Source of the DNA: Amycolatopsis sulphurea
GTDB taxonomy: Bacteria > Actinomycetota > Actinomycetes > Mycobacteriales > Pseudonocardiaceae
Assembly (NCBI RefSeq): GCF_002564045.1
Contig: NZ_PDJK01000002.1
Span: 4,650,001 to 4,714,000, forward strand
Reading direction: 5' to 3'
Length of the DNA stretch: 64,000 bases
The notes under the pieces were generated by a model. It was not told the origin of the DNA. It was given only the letters and a program-made list of their open reading frames with translations, and made no database searches. Made by a program: the position numbers and the translations under genes. Shown here in pieces: positions 36,463-45,292 of the stretch (positions within the stretch are counted from its first letter, which is position 1; the number at the start of each line of letters is the position of its first letter).

Positions 36463-37383
36463 ATGCCGCAGGCGGTCAGGTACAGCGAACACGGCGGGGT
36501 CGACGTGCTGCGGGTGGCGGATGTGCCACGCCCGGCACCCGATGCCGGGCAGGTGCTCGTAGCCGTCCGCGCGGCCGGGATCAACCCGGGGGAGACGGGG
36601 ATTCGCGAAGGCCGGTATGCGCAGAAATGGCCGTCGGCCTTTCCGTCCGGACAGGGCAGTGATCTTGCTGGGGTGGTCGCCGAGCTGGGTGCGGGAGTGT
36701 CCGATTTGGCCGTCGGCGACGAGGTGATCGGCTTCGTCGACAACCGTTCCAGCCACGCGGAGTACGTCCTGGTCGACGCCGGCGACCTGATCCCGAAGCC
36801 GAGCGGGGTGTCCTGGGAAGCCGCGGGCAGTCTCTTCATCGCGGGCACGACCGCGTACGCGTCAGTGCGCGCGACGTGCCCTCGCGACGGAGACACTGTC
36901 GTCGTCTCGGGCGCTGCTGGCGGAGTCGGTTCGCTGACGGTGCAGCTGGTGAAGCTCACTGGTGCCACCGTCGTCGGCATTGCCAGCGAAGCGAACCACG
37001 AGTGGCTTCGCGAGTACGGCGTGGTCCCGGTGGCGTACGGCGACGGTCTTGAAGAGCGGCTGCACGAAGTCACCGAGGGCAAGGTCGACGCGTTCATCGA
37101 CACCTACGGCAGTGGGTACGTCGAGCTGGCGCTTCGCCTGGGCGTGTACCCGGGCCGGATCAACACAGTGATCGATTTCGCCGCTGCGGAGAAGTACCAG
37201 GTGAAGGCCGAAGGCAACACAAGCGCCGCTGACGCCGAAGTGCTGCGAGACCTCGCCGCGCTGGCCGACAAGGGCTTGCTGGACGTGCCGATCGCCGCCG
37301 TCTATCCGCTGACGCAGGTGCAGGACGCCTACCGAGAGTTGGAGCGCAGGCACACACGCGGCAAGATCGTGCTCAAGCCCTGA
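36463..37383 (+). CDS. NADPH:quinone oxidoreductase-type zinc-free MDR protein
   Basis: A 306-residue medium-chain reductase. RAAGINPGETGIREGRY forms the GroES-like domain. QGSDLAGVVAELG and VVVSGAAGGVGSLTVQLVKLTGA form the NADPH-binding Rossmann motif, and YPLTQVQDAYRELERRHTRGKIVLKP is the family ending. It lacks zinc ligands. Start ATG behind GAGGGAGA. Its 3' end overlaps the broken TetR gene by 11 bases on the opposite strand. Confidence 0.87.
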   Translation: MPQAVRYSEHGGVDVLRVADVPRPAPDAGQVLVAVRAAGINPGETGIREGRYAQKWPSAFPSGQGSDLAGVVAELGAGVSDLAVGDEVIGFVDNRSSHAEYVLVDAGDLIPKPSGVSWEAAGSLFIAGTTAYASVRATCPRDGDTVVVSGAAGGVGSLTVQLVKLTGATVVGIASEANHEWLREYGVVPVAYGDGLEERLHEVTEGKVDAFIDTYGSGYVELALRLGVYPGRINTVIDFAAAEKYQVKAEGNTSAADAEVLRDLAALADKGLLDVPIAAVYPLTQVQDAYRELERRHTRGKIVLKP

Positions 37384-38081
37384 CCAGCGCGCGCATCCCG
37401 GCCACGAAGGCCTCCAGCGTGAACTCCAACCGGTCCCTGCTCGTGCCGGCGTTGAATAACTGCCCGATCTGCAACAGATTCGGGAAGGCGCCCGCGGGCA
37501 GGGACTGCATGTACTCGGTCATCTGCCGGCTTCGTTCGGCGACGCGTTAAGCGCCGTATTCGCCGAGCGTCCAGCTGCTCGCTTCGTACGCGTACGCCTT
37601 CGCGTACGTGCTGAGCGCGTCACTCGCGAACGCTGCTTGCTTCAGGTCCAGTCCTGCGGCGCGTAGCAGCGCTTCGCCTCGGCGCAGCGAGTTGGGTGTG
37701 ATCGGCACCGGCGTGTTCCACGCGACCGTCGCAATGCCGGGATAGGCCATCATCGCGGCGATCTGGAGCCGTTTTGCCGGAGACGTACGCGTAAAGCGAC
37801 GCCGGCCCGGTTTCCAGCCGCTGTGCCACCCGCCTCATGGAGACCGCGGCGAGGCCTTCTTCGGTGAGCACCTTCAGTGCCGTCCGCATGACGAGTTCCT
37901 GTGACGGGAGCTGATCGAGCGCTCGCACCGCGAGCGGTTCGACGGGCCGTTGCGGGGCGAAGCTCCCCGGTTTCGGTTCAGCGGACGTCCGGTTCCCACT
38001 GGCCGAGGGGCGGGCGAGCACTCTGACCTTCGCGCTGGTCCGCGGTCCGGAGGGTTGGCTCGTCACGGCTTTCCAGAACAC
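37373..38081 (-). pseudogene. TetR/AcrR-family regulator, decayed
   Basis: The N-terminal half carries a complete TetR helix-turn-helix (ALKVLTEEGLAAVSMRRVAQRLETGPASLYAYVSGK). The frame is then lost: about 30 residues of the effector domain are missing and the rest resumes in another frame (MMAYPGIATVAWNT to EASSWTLGEYGA). A TAA at 37547-37549 interrupts it, and RVAERSRQMTEYMQSLP and EAFVAGMRALVRA follow in the same frame up to the stop at 37373. So one deletion, one frameshift and one nonsense codon. The start (GTG at 38081) is approximate. The intact regulator would have a TetR_C (tetracyclin-type) ligand domain. Confidence 0.85.
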
Positions 38082-38144
38082 CCGGGTGACCGATCCGGCG
38101 GGGGCTGGGCAGAGCGGGTGATCAGCGCGTACGGTGGGTAGGGA

Positions 38145-38163
38145 TTAGGCAAGCCTTACTGAA
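38145..38163. promoter_or_regulatory. Iron box (IdeR/DmdR operator) before the siderophore reductase gene
   Basis: TTAGGCAAGCCTTACTGAA matches the 19-base iron-box consensus TTAGGTTAGSCTAACCTAA at most of the conserved positions, ending 12 bases before the SIP start. With ferrous iron the DtxR-family repressor would bind and shut the gene off. Site is from pattern only. Confidence 0.75.
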
Positions 38164-38175
38164 TGGTGGTGTCCG

Positions 38176-38994
38176 ATGGCCGAAGCTCCGGCACGCAAGG
38201 GGAGGCCGGCCGTGCGGCTCGAAGTCCTGCGCACGGAAAAGCTCACGCCGCACATGATCCGCATCGTCGCCGGGGGCGCCGGGCTGGCCGATTTCCGGCC
38301 GAACGAGTTCACCGACGCGTATGTGAAGGTGATCTTCGAAGTGCCCGGCGTCGAGTACCCGGAACCGTTCGACCTGCAGCGGATCCGCGAGGAGCTGCCA
38401 CGGGAGCACGCCCCGCGGCTGCGCACGTACACGGTCCGTTCCTACGACGCGACGGCAGGCGAGCTGGTGCTCGACTTCGTGGTGCACGGCGACGAGGGCC
38501 TCGCGGGTCCGTGGGCGCAGCGAGCGCGGCCCGGTGACGAGCTGCTGCTGGCCGGCCCAGGCGGGGCGTACGCGCCGAGCCCGGAAGCAGGCTGGCACCT
38601 GCTGGTCGGTGACGAGTCGGCGTTGCCCGCGATTGCCTCGGCCGTGGAAGCGCTGCCCTCGGGAGTGCCGGCGCAGGTGTTCGTGCTCGTCGAAGACGCT
38701 GCCGAAGAGCAGCCGCTGGTCACGAAGGCCGAGGCGCAGGTGACCTGGCTGCACCGGTCCGCCGGCGCGGATCTGGTCTCCGAGGTGAAGGCGGCGCCGT
38801 GGCGAAGCGCCGAGGTGCAGGCTTTTGTTCACGGCGAAGCCGGGTTCGTGCGGGAATTGCGCCGGTACCTATTCGAGGAGCGCGGTGTCGCACGGGATGC
38901 GGTGTCGCTGTCCGGATACTGGCGCGAGGGCAAGGACGACGAGGCCTGGCGAGCGGAAAAGGCAGCAGAGCGCAGGGTGATCGAATCGGCGTAA
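38176..38994 (+). CDS. Siderophore-interacting protein (ferric-siderophore reductase, FAD/NAD(P)H)
   Basis: A 272-residue SIP-family flavoprotein. RTYTVRSYD is the FAD-binding motif, DFVVHG the second flavin contact, GPWAQRARPGDEL joins the domains, and WLHRSAGADL with HGEAGFVRELRRYL forms the C-terminal NAD(P)H half. It releases iron from ferric siderophores in the cytoplasm. An iron box just upstream predicts induction by iron starvation. ATG at 38176. Confidence 0.92.
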   Translation: MAEAPARKGRPAVRLEVLRTEKLTPHMIRIVAGGAGLADFRPNEFTDAYVKVIFEVPGVEYPEPFDLQRIREELPREHAPRLRTYTVRSYDATAGELVLDFVVHGDEGLAGPWAQRARPGDELLLAGPGGAYAPSPEAGWHLLVGDESALPAIASAVEALPSGVPAQVFVLVEDAAEEQPLVTKAEAQVTWLHRSAGADLVSEVKAAPWRSAEVQAFVHGEAGFVRELRRYLFEERGVARDAVSLSGYWREGKDDEAWRAEKAAERRVIESA

Positions 38995-39004
38995 GGTCGC
39001 CGTC

Positions 39005-40234
39005 ATGACCGAGGTGGAAGTCACGGTCGATCCCGCGCAGGCGGGTTTCGACGAGGTGCGGCTCCAGCGGATCGATCGGCACTTCACCCGGTATGTCGAG
39101 GATGGGTTGCTTCCCGGTTTCCTCGCCGTGGTGAGCAGGCACGGGCAGATCGTGCACGTGGCCTCGGCCGGGAAGCGCGACGTGGAAGCGGGCGCCCCGG
39201 TCGAGACGGACACGCTCTGGCGCATCTTCTCCATGACGAAGCCGGTCACCTCGGTGGCCGCGATGACCTTCGTCGAGGAGGGCCGGATCGACCTCACCGA
39301 CCCGATCTCCCGATGGCTGCCGGAGTTCGCCGAACCACGGGTCTACGTCAAGGGACCCGCGCTCGCCCCGGTCACCGAGCCCGCCACCGAGCCGATCCGG
39401 CTGTGGCATCTGCTCACGCACACCGCGGGCCTGACCTACGGATTCCACTACACGCACCCGGTCGACGCGAGGTACCGGGCGGCCGGCTTCGAATGGGAGA
39501 ATCCGCCTGGTCTGGACCTCGCTGGATGCAGCCGCGAATGGGCCAAGCAGCCGCTGGTGTTCCAGCCGGGCCGCGAATGGAACTACTCGGTCGCCACCGA
39601 CGTGCTCGGCAGGCTGGTCGAGGTACTCACCGGGAAGCCGCTCGACGAGGTGTTCGCCGAGCGGATCTTCGGCCCGCTCGGCATGGCCGACACCGGGTTC
39701 TGGACCGCGGAGCACGACCGGCTGGCCGCGTTGTACGTGCCCACGCCGAAGACCGGGCGGATCGTGCGCAGCGACCAGCTCGGCGCGGTCGGCACCCGGC
39801 GCCCGGACTGCTTCTCCGGCGGTGGCGGCCTGGTCTCCACCGCGGCCGACTACCACCGGTTCACGCAGATGCTGCTGCGGCGCGGGGAACTCGACGGGGT
39901 GCGGATACTCGCGCCGCGCACGGTCGACCTGATGACCGCCAACCACCTGCCCGGTCATGTGGACCTCGAAGCCTACGGGCGCCCGCTGTTCGCCGAGATG
40001 CCCTTCGACGGCTTCGGTTTCGGCCTCGGCTTCTCCGTGCTGATCGACCAGATCAAGGCGAAAACGTTGTCCACGCCGGGGGAATACGCCTGGGGCGGGG
40101 CGGCCTCGACCGCGTTCTGGGTCGACCCGGACGAAGACCTCACGGTGGCCTTCTACACCCAGCTGCTGCCCTCCAGCACGTATCCGATCCGTCAGGAGCT
40201 GCGGCAGCTGGTGTACCAGGCGCTTGTGGACTGA
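39005..40234 (+). CDS. Serine hydrolase, beta-lactamase class C/esterase family
   Basis: A 409-residue cytoplasmic-looking protein with no signal peptide. SMTK (76-79) is the SxxK nucleophile motif, the NYS motif (in REWNYSVAT) gives the tyrosine, and the third motif region is WGGAAST (HxG-like). This matches class C-type esterases rather than true beta-lactamases. Substrate unknown. ATG start, ten bases after the SIP gene, so co-transcription is likely. Converges with the LLM gene. Confidence 0.86.
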   Translation: MTEVEVTVDPAQAGFDEVRLQRIDRHFTRYVEDGLLPGFLAVVSRHGQIVHVASAGKRDVEAGAPVETDTLWRIFSMTKPVTSVAAMTFVEEGRIDLTDPISRWLPEFAEPRVYVKGPALAPVTEPATEPIRLWHLLTHTAGLTYGFHYTHPVDARYRAAGFEWENPPGLDLAGCSREWAKQPLVFQPGREWNYSVATDVLGRLVEVLTGKPLDEVFAERIFGPLGMADTGFWTAEHDRLAALYVPTPKTGRIVRSDQLGAVGTRRPDCFSGGGGLVSTAADYHRFTQMLLRRGELDGVRILAPRTVDLMTANHLPGHVDLEAYGRPLFAEMPFDGFGFGLGFSVLIDQIKAKTLSTPGEYAWGGAASTAFWVDPDEDLTVAFYTQLLPSSTYPIRQELRQLVYQALVD

Positions 40235-40241
40235 GCGCCGT

Positions 40242-41240
40242 TCACGCCGTGAGCTTCGGCAGCACTCGTTCCCCGTATGCGGAAAGGGTTTCCTCCCGTT
40301 CGTCGTGCATCAGGTACAGCGCGAACTGATCCACGCCCAGTTCCGCGAGTTCCTGCAGGCGCGCGACGTGCGCCGCAGGCGGGCCGAGCAGGCAGAAGCG
40401 GTCGACGATCTCGTCCGGGACGAAGCCGGTGGACGGGTTTCCGGCGCGGCCGTGGTGGGCGTAGTCGTAACCCTCCCGATCGCGGATGTAGTCGGTGAGT
40501 TCGTGGGGGACCGTGCTGTTCTCGCCGTAGCGGGCAACGAGGTCGGCGACATGGTTGCCGACCATCCCGCCGAACCAGCGGAGCTGTTCTCGCTGGTGTG
40601 GCAGGTCTTCGCCGACATAGGCGGGCGCTGCGACGCAGATGGTGATCCCGGCCGGATCCCGGCCCGCGGCACGGGCGGCGGCACGGACCGCACCGATCGT
40701 CCATCGGGCGATGGCCGTGTCGGCGCATTGCAGGATGAAGCCGTCGGCGTGCTCGCCCACGGTCTTGAGCGCTCGCGGGCCGTAGCCGGCCATCCACATC
40801 TCCAGCCGCCCGCCGTGGATCCAGGGGATACGGACCGCGGTGTCGCCCATGGTGACTTCGCGGCCCTCGGCCAGGTCTTTCACCGTCCGCATGCAGTCGC
40901 GCACGGTGGCCAAAGTGGACGGTGGTTTCCCGACGACCCGGTGTGCCGAATCGCCCCGCCCGATCCCGCACACCGTGCGATTGCCGTACATGTCGTTGAG
41001 GGTGGCGAAAGTGGACGCCAGCACCGACCAGTCCCGGGTGCCGGGGCTGGTCACCATCGGCCCCACCATCAGTGACGAGGTCTCCGCCAGGATCCGCGCG
41101 TAGATCACGAACGGCTCCTGCCACAGTACGGCCGAGTCGAACGTCCAGCCGTAGCGGAATCCTTGCTCTTCCGCGGCTTTCATCAGCCGGACGACCTCGG
41201 CGGCGGGTGGGTCGGTCTGCAGCACTATCCCGAAATCCAT
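40242..41240 (-). CDS. LLM-class F420-dependent oxidoreductase (TIGR03842-type)
   Basis: A 332-residue bacterial luciferase-like TIM barrel beginning MDFGIVLQTDPP. FDSAVLWQEPFVIYA, VGPMVTSPGTRDW and GIGRGDSAHRVVG are the flavin/F420 pocket segments, and LEMWMAGYGPRALKTVGEHADGFIL the phosphate-binding strands. It is the family's usual companion of hydantoin/pyrimidine genes. F420 specificity is inferred from the family. It lies nine bases after hydA on the same strand, so it is part of the catabolic operon; see finding on a possible reductase role. Confidence 0.85.
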   Translation of the reverse strand: MDFGIVLQTDPPAAEVVRLMKAAEEQGFRYGWTFDSAVLWQEPFVIYARILAETSSLMVGPMVTSPGTRDWSVLASTFATLNDMYGNRTVCGIGRGDSAHRVVGKPPSTLATVRDCMRTVKDLAEGREVTMGDTAVRIPWIHGGRLEMWMAGYGPRALKTVGEHADGFILQCADTAIARWTIGAVRAAARAAGRDPAGITICVAAPAYVGEDLPHQREQLRWFGGMVGNHVADLVARYGENSTVPHELTDYIRDREGYDYAHHGRAGNPSTGFVPDEIVDRFCLLGPPAAHVARLQELAELGVDQFALYLMHDEREETLSAYGERVLPKLTA

Positions 41241-41249
41241 GCTCGTCCC

Positions 41250-42632
41250 TCAATTCAGGTACTGGTTGAGATCGCGGGAGAGGAACCTGCCGTGCCCGGC
41301 GGACCCGGCGTACCCGCTGGGAGAGACGACGATCCGGCCACGCGACAGTACTGTGTGGACTTTCCCGGTCAGCTCGAAGCCTTCGTACGCCGAGTAATCC
41401 ACGTTCATGTGGTGCGTCGCCGCGGAGAGGGTCTGGGTCGCCGACGGATCGTAGATCACGATGTCCGCGTCCGAACCGGCGGCGAGCACGCCCTTGCGCG
41501 GGTACAGGCCGAACATCCGCGCGGGCGCCGCCGAGCAGGTCTCGACCCATCGGCCCAGCGAGATCTCACCGGCCACCACGCCTTGGTGCAGCAGGTCCAT
41601 CCGGTGCTCGACGCCGGGGATGCCGTTGGGAATGGCACGGAAATCGTCCCGGCCCAGTTCCTTCTGGTCCTTGAAACAGAACGGGCAGTGGTCGGTGGAC
41701 ACCACGGCCAGGTCGTTCGTGCGCAGCCCGCGCCAGAGATCGCCCTGGTGGGACTTCTCCCGCAACGGTGGTGACGCGACGTACTTGGCACCTTCGAAGC
41801 CCGGTTTCGCCAGGTCCTCAATGGACAGATAGAGGTACTGCGGGCAGGTTTCCGCGAACACGTTCTGCCCACTGTCGCGAGCTTCCGCCACTGCGGCAAG
41901 GGCTTGTGCGGCCGAAAGGTGCACGATGTACAGCGGTGCCCCGGTCACCTGTGCGAGCCGGATCGCCCGCGACGTCGCCTCAGCTTCCAGCTCCGGGGGC
42001 CGGGTCAGCCCGTGCTGTACCGGCTCGACGCGGCCGGCTGCGAACGCCTGCGCGGCCAGCTGGTCGATCGCGATGCCGTTCTCGGCGTGCATCATGATCG
42101 TCGCGCCGATCTCGCGCGCCTGCTGCATGGCCAGCAGGATCTCCCCGTCGGTGGAGTAGAACACGCCGGGGTAGGCCATGAACATCTTGAAGCTGCCGAC
42201 GCCCGCGTCCACGCAGACGCGCATTTCCTTCAGCGTCGAATCGTTGACGTCCGACATGATCATGTGGAAGCCGTAGTCGATCGCGCAGTTGCCGTCCGCC
42301 TTGGCGTGCCACTTGTCCAATGTGGACTGCAGCGAGGTGCCCTTGGCCTGGACCGCGAAGTCGATGATCGTGGTGGTGCCGCCCCAGGCCGCGGCGGCGG
42401 TGCCGGTCCCGAAGGTATCTGCCGACTGGGTGCCGCCGAAAGGCATTTCCATGTGCGTGTGCGCGTCGATACCGCCAGGCAGCAGGTACTTTCCGGCCGC
42501 GTCGATGCTTTCGGTACCGGTGAGCGTGCCAGGTGCGCCCACCGCGGTGATGGTCTCGCCGTCCACCAGCACGTCGGCAGTGACCGCGCCGGACGGCGAG
42601 ACGACCTGGCCGCCGTGGATCAGCGTACTCAT
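41250..42632 (-). CDS. hydA: Dihydropyrimidinase/D-hydantoinase HydA
   Basis: A 460-residue cyclic amidohydrolase. DAHTHMEMPFGG binds the first metal pair, VGSFKMFMAY carries the lysine that becomes carbamylated, and VSTDHCPF has the catalytic Asp. It opens dihydrouracil, dihydrothymine or hydantoins to N-carbamoyl-beta-amino acids. The ATG at 42632 overlaps the stop of the nitrilase gene by one base (TGATG), indicating tight coupling. Confidence 0.93.
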   Translation of the reverse strand: MSTLIHGGQVVSPSGAVTADVLVDGETITAVGAPGTLTGTESIDAAGKYLLPGGIDAHTHMEMPFGGTQSADTFGTGTAAAAWGGTTTIIDFAVQAKGTSLQSTLDKWHAKADGNCAIDYGFHMIMSDVNDSTLKEMRVCVDAGVGSFKMFMAYPGVFYSTDGEILLAMQQAREIGATIMMHAENGIAIDQLAAQAFAAGRVEPVQHGLTRPPELEAEATSRAIRLAQVTGAPLYIVHLSAAQALAAVAEARDSGQNVFAETCPQYLYLSIEDLAKPGFEGAKYVASPPLREKSHQGDLWRGLRTNDLAVVSTDHCPFCFKDQKELGRDDFRAIPNGIPGVEHRMDLLHQGVVAGEISLGRWVETCSAAPARMFGLYPRKGVLAAGSDADIVIYDPSATQTLSAATHHMNVDYSAYEGFELTGKVHTVLSRGRIVVSPSGYAGSAGHGRFLSRDLNQYLN

Positions 42633-43474
42633 CAGGCCTCCGTCAGCGGTCCGTAGCTGTCCGGGCGGCGATCGCGGTAGAACGCCCACAGATCGCGCAC
42701 CTCGGCGAGCCGGTCCATGTCCAGATCGCGCACCACGATCTCCTCTTCGGAGTCCGAGGCTGCCTCGCCGACCAGCTGGCCACGTGGGTCCGCGAAGTAC
42801 GACTGCCCGTAGAAGTCGTTGTCTCCCAGCGGTTCCACGCCGACCCGGTTGATCGTGCCCACGTAGTACTCGTTCGCCACCGCGGCCGCGGGCTGCTCCA
42901 GCCGCCACAGGTACTCCGACAGCCCCCGGCTGGTCGCGGACGGGTTGAACACGATCTGCGCACCGGCCAGCCCGAGCGCGCGCCAGCCCTCCGGGAAGTG
43001 CCGCTCGTAGCAGATGTACACGCCGATCCGGCCGACCGCGGTGTCGAACACCGGGTAGCCGAGGTTGCCGGGACGGAAGTAGAACTTCTCCCAGAAGCCC
43101 TTGACCTGCGGGATGTGGTTCTTGCGGTGCATGCCGAGGTACTTGCCGTCCGCGTCGATCACCGCCGCGGTGTTGTAGTAGACGCCCGGCTGCTCCTGCT
43201 CGTACATCGGCACCACGAGGACCACGCCGTGCCGCTCGGCGATCTCCTGCATCAGCTTCGTGGTGGGGCCGTCCGGGATCGCCTCGGTGTAGGAGTAGTA
43301 GTCGGCGTCCTGCACTTGGCAGAAATACGGGCCGTAGAACAGTTCTTGCAGGCAGATCACCTGCGCGCCCTGCGAAGCCGCCGTGCCGATCGCCTCGACG
43401 GCATTGGCGATCATCGACTCCTTGTCACCCGTCCAGCGCTGCTGGATCAATCCGGCTCGGACCAGGTTGCTCAC
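42632..43474 (-). CDS. Nitrilase-superfamily amidohydrolase, probable beta-ureidopropionase
   Basis: A 280-residue carbon-nitrogen hydrolase. The catalytic triad is Glu in LQELFYG, Lys in MHRKNHIPQ and Cys in VYICYERHFPEG. FWEKFYFRPGN and SRGLSEYLWRLEQPA are seen in beta-ureidopropionase/N-carbamoylputrescinase relatives. Sitting directly behind hydA it should hydrolyse N-carbamoyl-beta-alanine, releasing beta-alanine, CO2 and ammonia. Its start overlaps the permease gene by 50 bases. Confidence 0.88.
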   Translation of the reverse strand: MSNLVRAGLIQQRWTGDKESMIANAVEAIGTAASQGAQVICLQELFYGPYFCQVQDADYYSYTEAIPDGPTTKLMQEIAERHGVVLVVPMYEQEQPGVYYNTAAVIDADGKYLGMHRKNHIPQVKGFWEKFYFRPGNLGYPVFDTAVGRIGVYICYERHFPEGWRALGLAGAQIVFNPSATSRGLSEYLWRLEQPAAAVANEYYVGTINRVGVEPLGDNDFYGQSYFADPRGQLVGEAASDSEEEIVVRDLDMDRLAEVRDLWAFYRDRRPDSYGPLTEA

Positions 43475-44951
43475 GGTTCTCCTCCTTCGTCGTGGGCAGG
43501 CTGAGCAGCAGGTAGCCGGCGAACGCGCCGGCCAGGCCGACCACCCAGTTGTAGTCGTAGAGCGGTTTCAGGAACGGAATCAGCCCTTCGGCAGGGAACG
43601 GGCCGCCGTGAGCGCCGCCGACTGCCAGCACCGCGCCGAGAACCGTGGCCACCACGGCCCGCCAGTGCCAGCCCGCGGTGAACCAGTAGGCGCCGCCCGG
43701 CAGATACAGGTCGGCGACCTTGAGCCGGGTGCGGTTGACCACCCAGTACCCGGCCACCAGCACCCCGGCGACCGCGCCCAGCACGCCGCCGTAGAAGCCG
43801 AGCCAGGCGTAGATGTAGATGTCCGGATCGGAGTACAGCCGCCACGGCTGGATCAGGATCCCGATCACCCCGGTGATGAGGCCGCCGAGCGCGAAGGTGA
43901 TCCGCTTCGGGAAGGCATTGGAGAAATCGTAGGACGGGCTGACCACGTTGGCCGCCAGGTTCGCCGAAACGGTGGCCAGCACCAGCGCGATCAGCGCGAC
44001 CACCACCACGACGGGGCTGTCGAACCGGTCCGCGAGCTGGGCGGGGTCCCAGATGTCCTGCCCGTAGAGCACGTGCCCGCCGGACGTGGTCAGGATGGCC
44101 ACGATCGCGATGAACGTCATCGTGGTCGGTAGCCCGAGGATCTGCCCGCGCATCTGCTTGCGCTGGCTGCCGCCGAAGCGGGTGAAATCCGGCATGTTCA
44201 GCGAAAGCGTGGACCAGAACGCGATCATCGCCATCAGCGACGGCGCGAACACCTTCCAGAACTCCGAACCCCAGCCGAGCTTGCCGCTGTCGTGCAGGAT
44301 CGGGCCGAGCCCGCCCGCCTTCACCAGCACGTAGCCCAGCAGGATCAGGAACCCGACCGACACCAGCGGCGCGGTCCAGTTCTCGAACCGGCGGACCGCC
44401 TCCATACCGCGCCAGATGATCAGCATCTGGCCCAGCCAGAACACCGCGAAGGACAGCCACAGCGTCCAGTGCTGCCCGGCGATGATCGCCGAATCCCGCC
44501 AGCCCGAGCCGGCCAGCCTGCCGACGATCACGTAGATCGCCTCGCCGCCGACCCAGGTCTGGATGCCGAACCAGCCGCAGGCGATGAACGCACGCAGCAG
44601 CGCCGCGAGATTGGCGCCACGCAGCCCGTAGAAAGCACGCGCGAACACCGGGAACGGGACGCCGTATTTGGTGCCGGCATGGCTGTTGAGCAGCATCGGG
44701 GCGAGCACGATCAGGTTGCCGATGGTGATCGTGAGCAGGGCCTGCAGCCAGTTCATGCCGAGTGCGATGAGCGAGGCGGCGAGTGCGTAGCTGGGGATGT
44801 TGTGCGCCATGCCCATCCACAGCGCGAAGTAGTTGTAGGTGCTCCAGGTGCGTTTTTCCGGTGGGACCGGGGCCAGCTCGTCGTTGTAGAACCGGCTGCC
44901 GCGCAGCTCCGGGTCGCCCGGCTCCTCGTGGCCGCGGGTGATCGGTTCCAT
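43425..44951 (-). CDS. NCS1-family nucleobase/hydantoin:cation symporter
   Basis: A 508-residue, 12-helix transporter. WSTYNYFALWMGMAHNIPSYALA is the first helix with the NCS1 substrate/cation signature, GWFGIQTWVGGEAIY the third helix, and LSLNMPDFTRFGGSQR the loop motif shared by Mhp1 and allantoin/uracil permeases. It would import hydantoins, uracil or allantoin with a cation. It is the first gene of the catabolic operon. The last 50 bases overlap the next gene. Confidence 0.93.
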   Translation of the reverse strand: MEPITRGHEEPGDPELRGSRFYNDELAPVPPEKRTWSTYNYFALWMGMAHNIPSYALAASLIALGMNWLQALLTITIGNLIVLAPMLLNSHAGTKYGVPFPVFARAFYGLRGANLAALLRAFIACGWFGIQTWVGGEAIYVIVGRLAGSGWRDSAIIAGQHWTLWLSFAVFWLGQMLIIWRGMEAVRRFENWTAPLVSVGFLILLGYVLVKAGGLGPILHDSGKLGWGSEFWKVFAPSLMAMIAFWSTLSLNMPDFTRFGGSQRKQMRGQILGLPTTMTFIAIVAILTTSGGHVLYGQDIWDPAQLADRFDSPVVVVVALIALVLATVSANLAANVVSPSYDFSNAFPKRITFALGGLITGVIGILIQPWRLYSDPDIYIYAWLGFYGGVLGAVAGVLVAGYWVVNRTRLKVADLYLPGGAYWFTAGWHWRAVVATVLGAVLAVGGAHGGPFPAEGLIPFLKPLYDYNWVVGLAGAFAGYLLLSLPTTKEENREQPGPSRIDPAALDG

Positions 44952-45185
44952 TGCGGAATGGTGCGCGCCGCGCGGGTGTACTGGGCAGAGGCAGACTGTT
45001 CAAGGTTGACCTGCCCTTGGCGCAGTCTGTCGATTGCGGCCAAGCCACCCCTCGGTGCATGATCTGCGTCACACTTTGAGACTAATGCTCTCCACCGGCT
45101 CTCCACGGTTCACCCGCCTGGCCGCCCCGGCGGATGCCGACCATCCGAAGGCTCTGAAGGTGCCTTTCACGGGCTGCGGAGATCC

Positions 45186-45232
45186 GTGAAGGGTCCCTTC
45201 ACGGACTCAGAGTCCGTGAAGGGACCCTTCAC
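45186..45232. repeat. 47-bp nested palindrome (copy C)
   Basis: GTGAAGGGTCCCTTCAC, GGACTCAGAGTCC and GTGAAGGGACCCTTCAC, compensating base changes keeping the arms palindromic. A degraded third arm (GGTGCCTTTCACGG) lies at about 45158. Located between the permease promoter region and the SSI gene. Confidence 0.85.
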
Positions 45233-45292
45233 GGCCAGCCATCGCACCTTCGCGGTCGCCGGGGCCGGAGCACTCGGCCCGGTTCGCCGCGG

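Noticed and set aside
39005..40234. Serine hydrolase as a true beta-lactamase
   Set aside because: No signal peptide and no clear KTG motif; the class C-type esterase family is a better match.
42633..42908. Longer hydA reading starting at 42908
   Set aside because: It overlaps the nitrilase gene in another frame; the ATG at 42632 gives the standard HydA start and a TGATG overlap.
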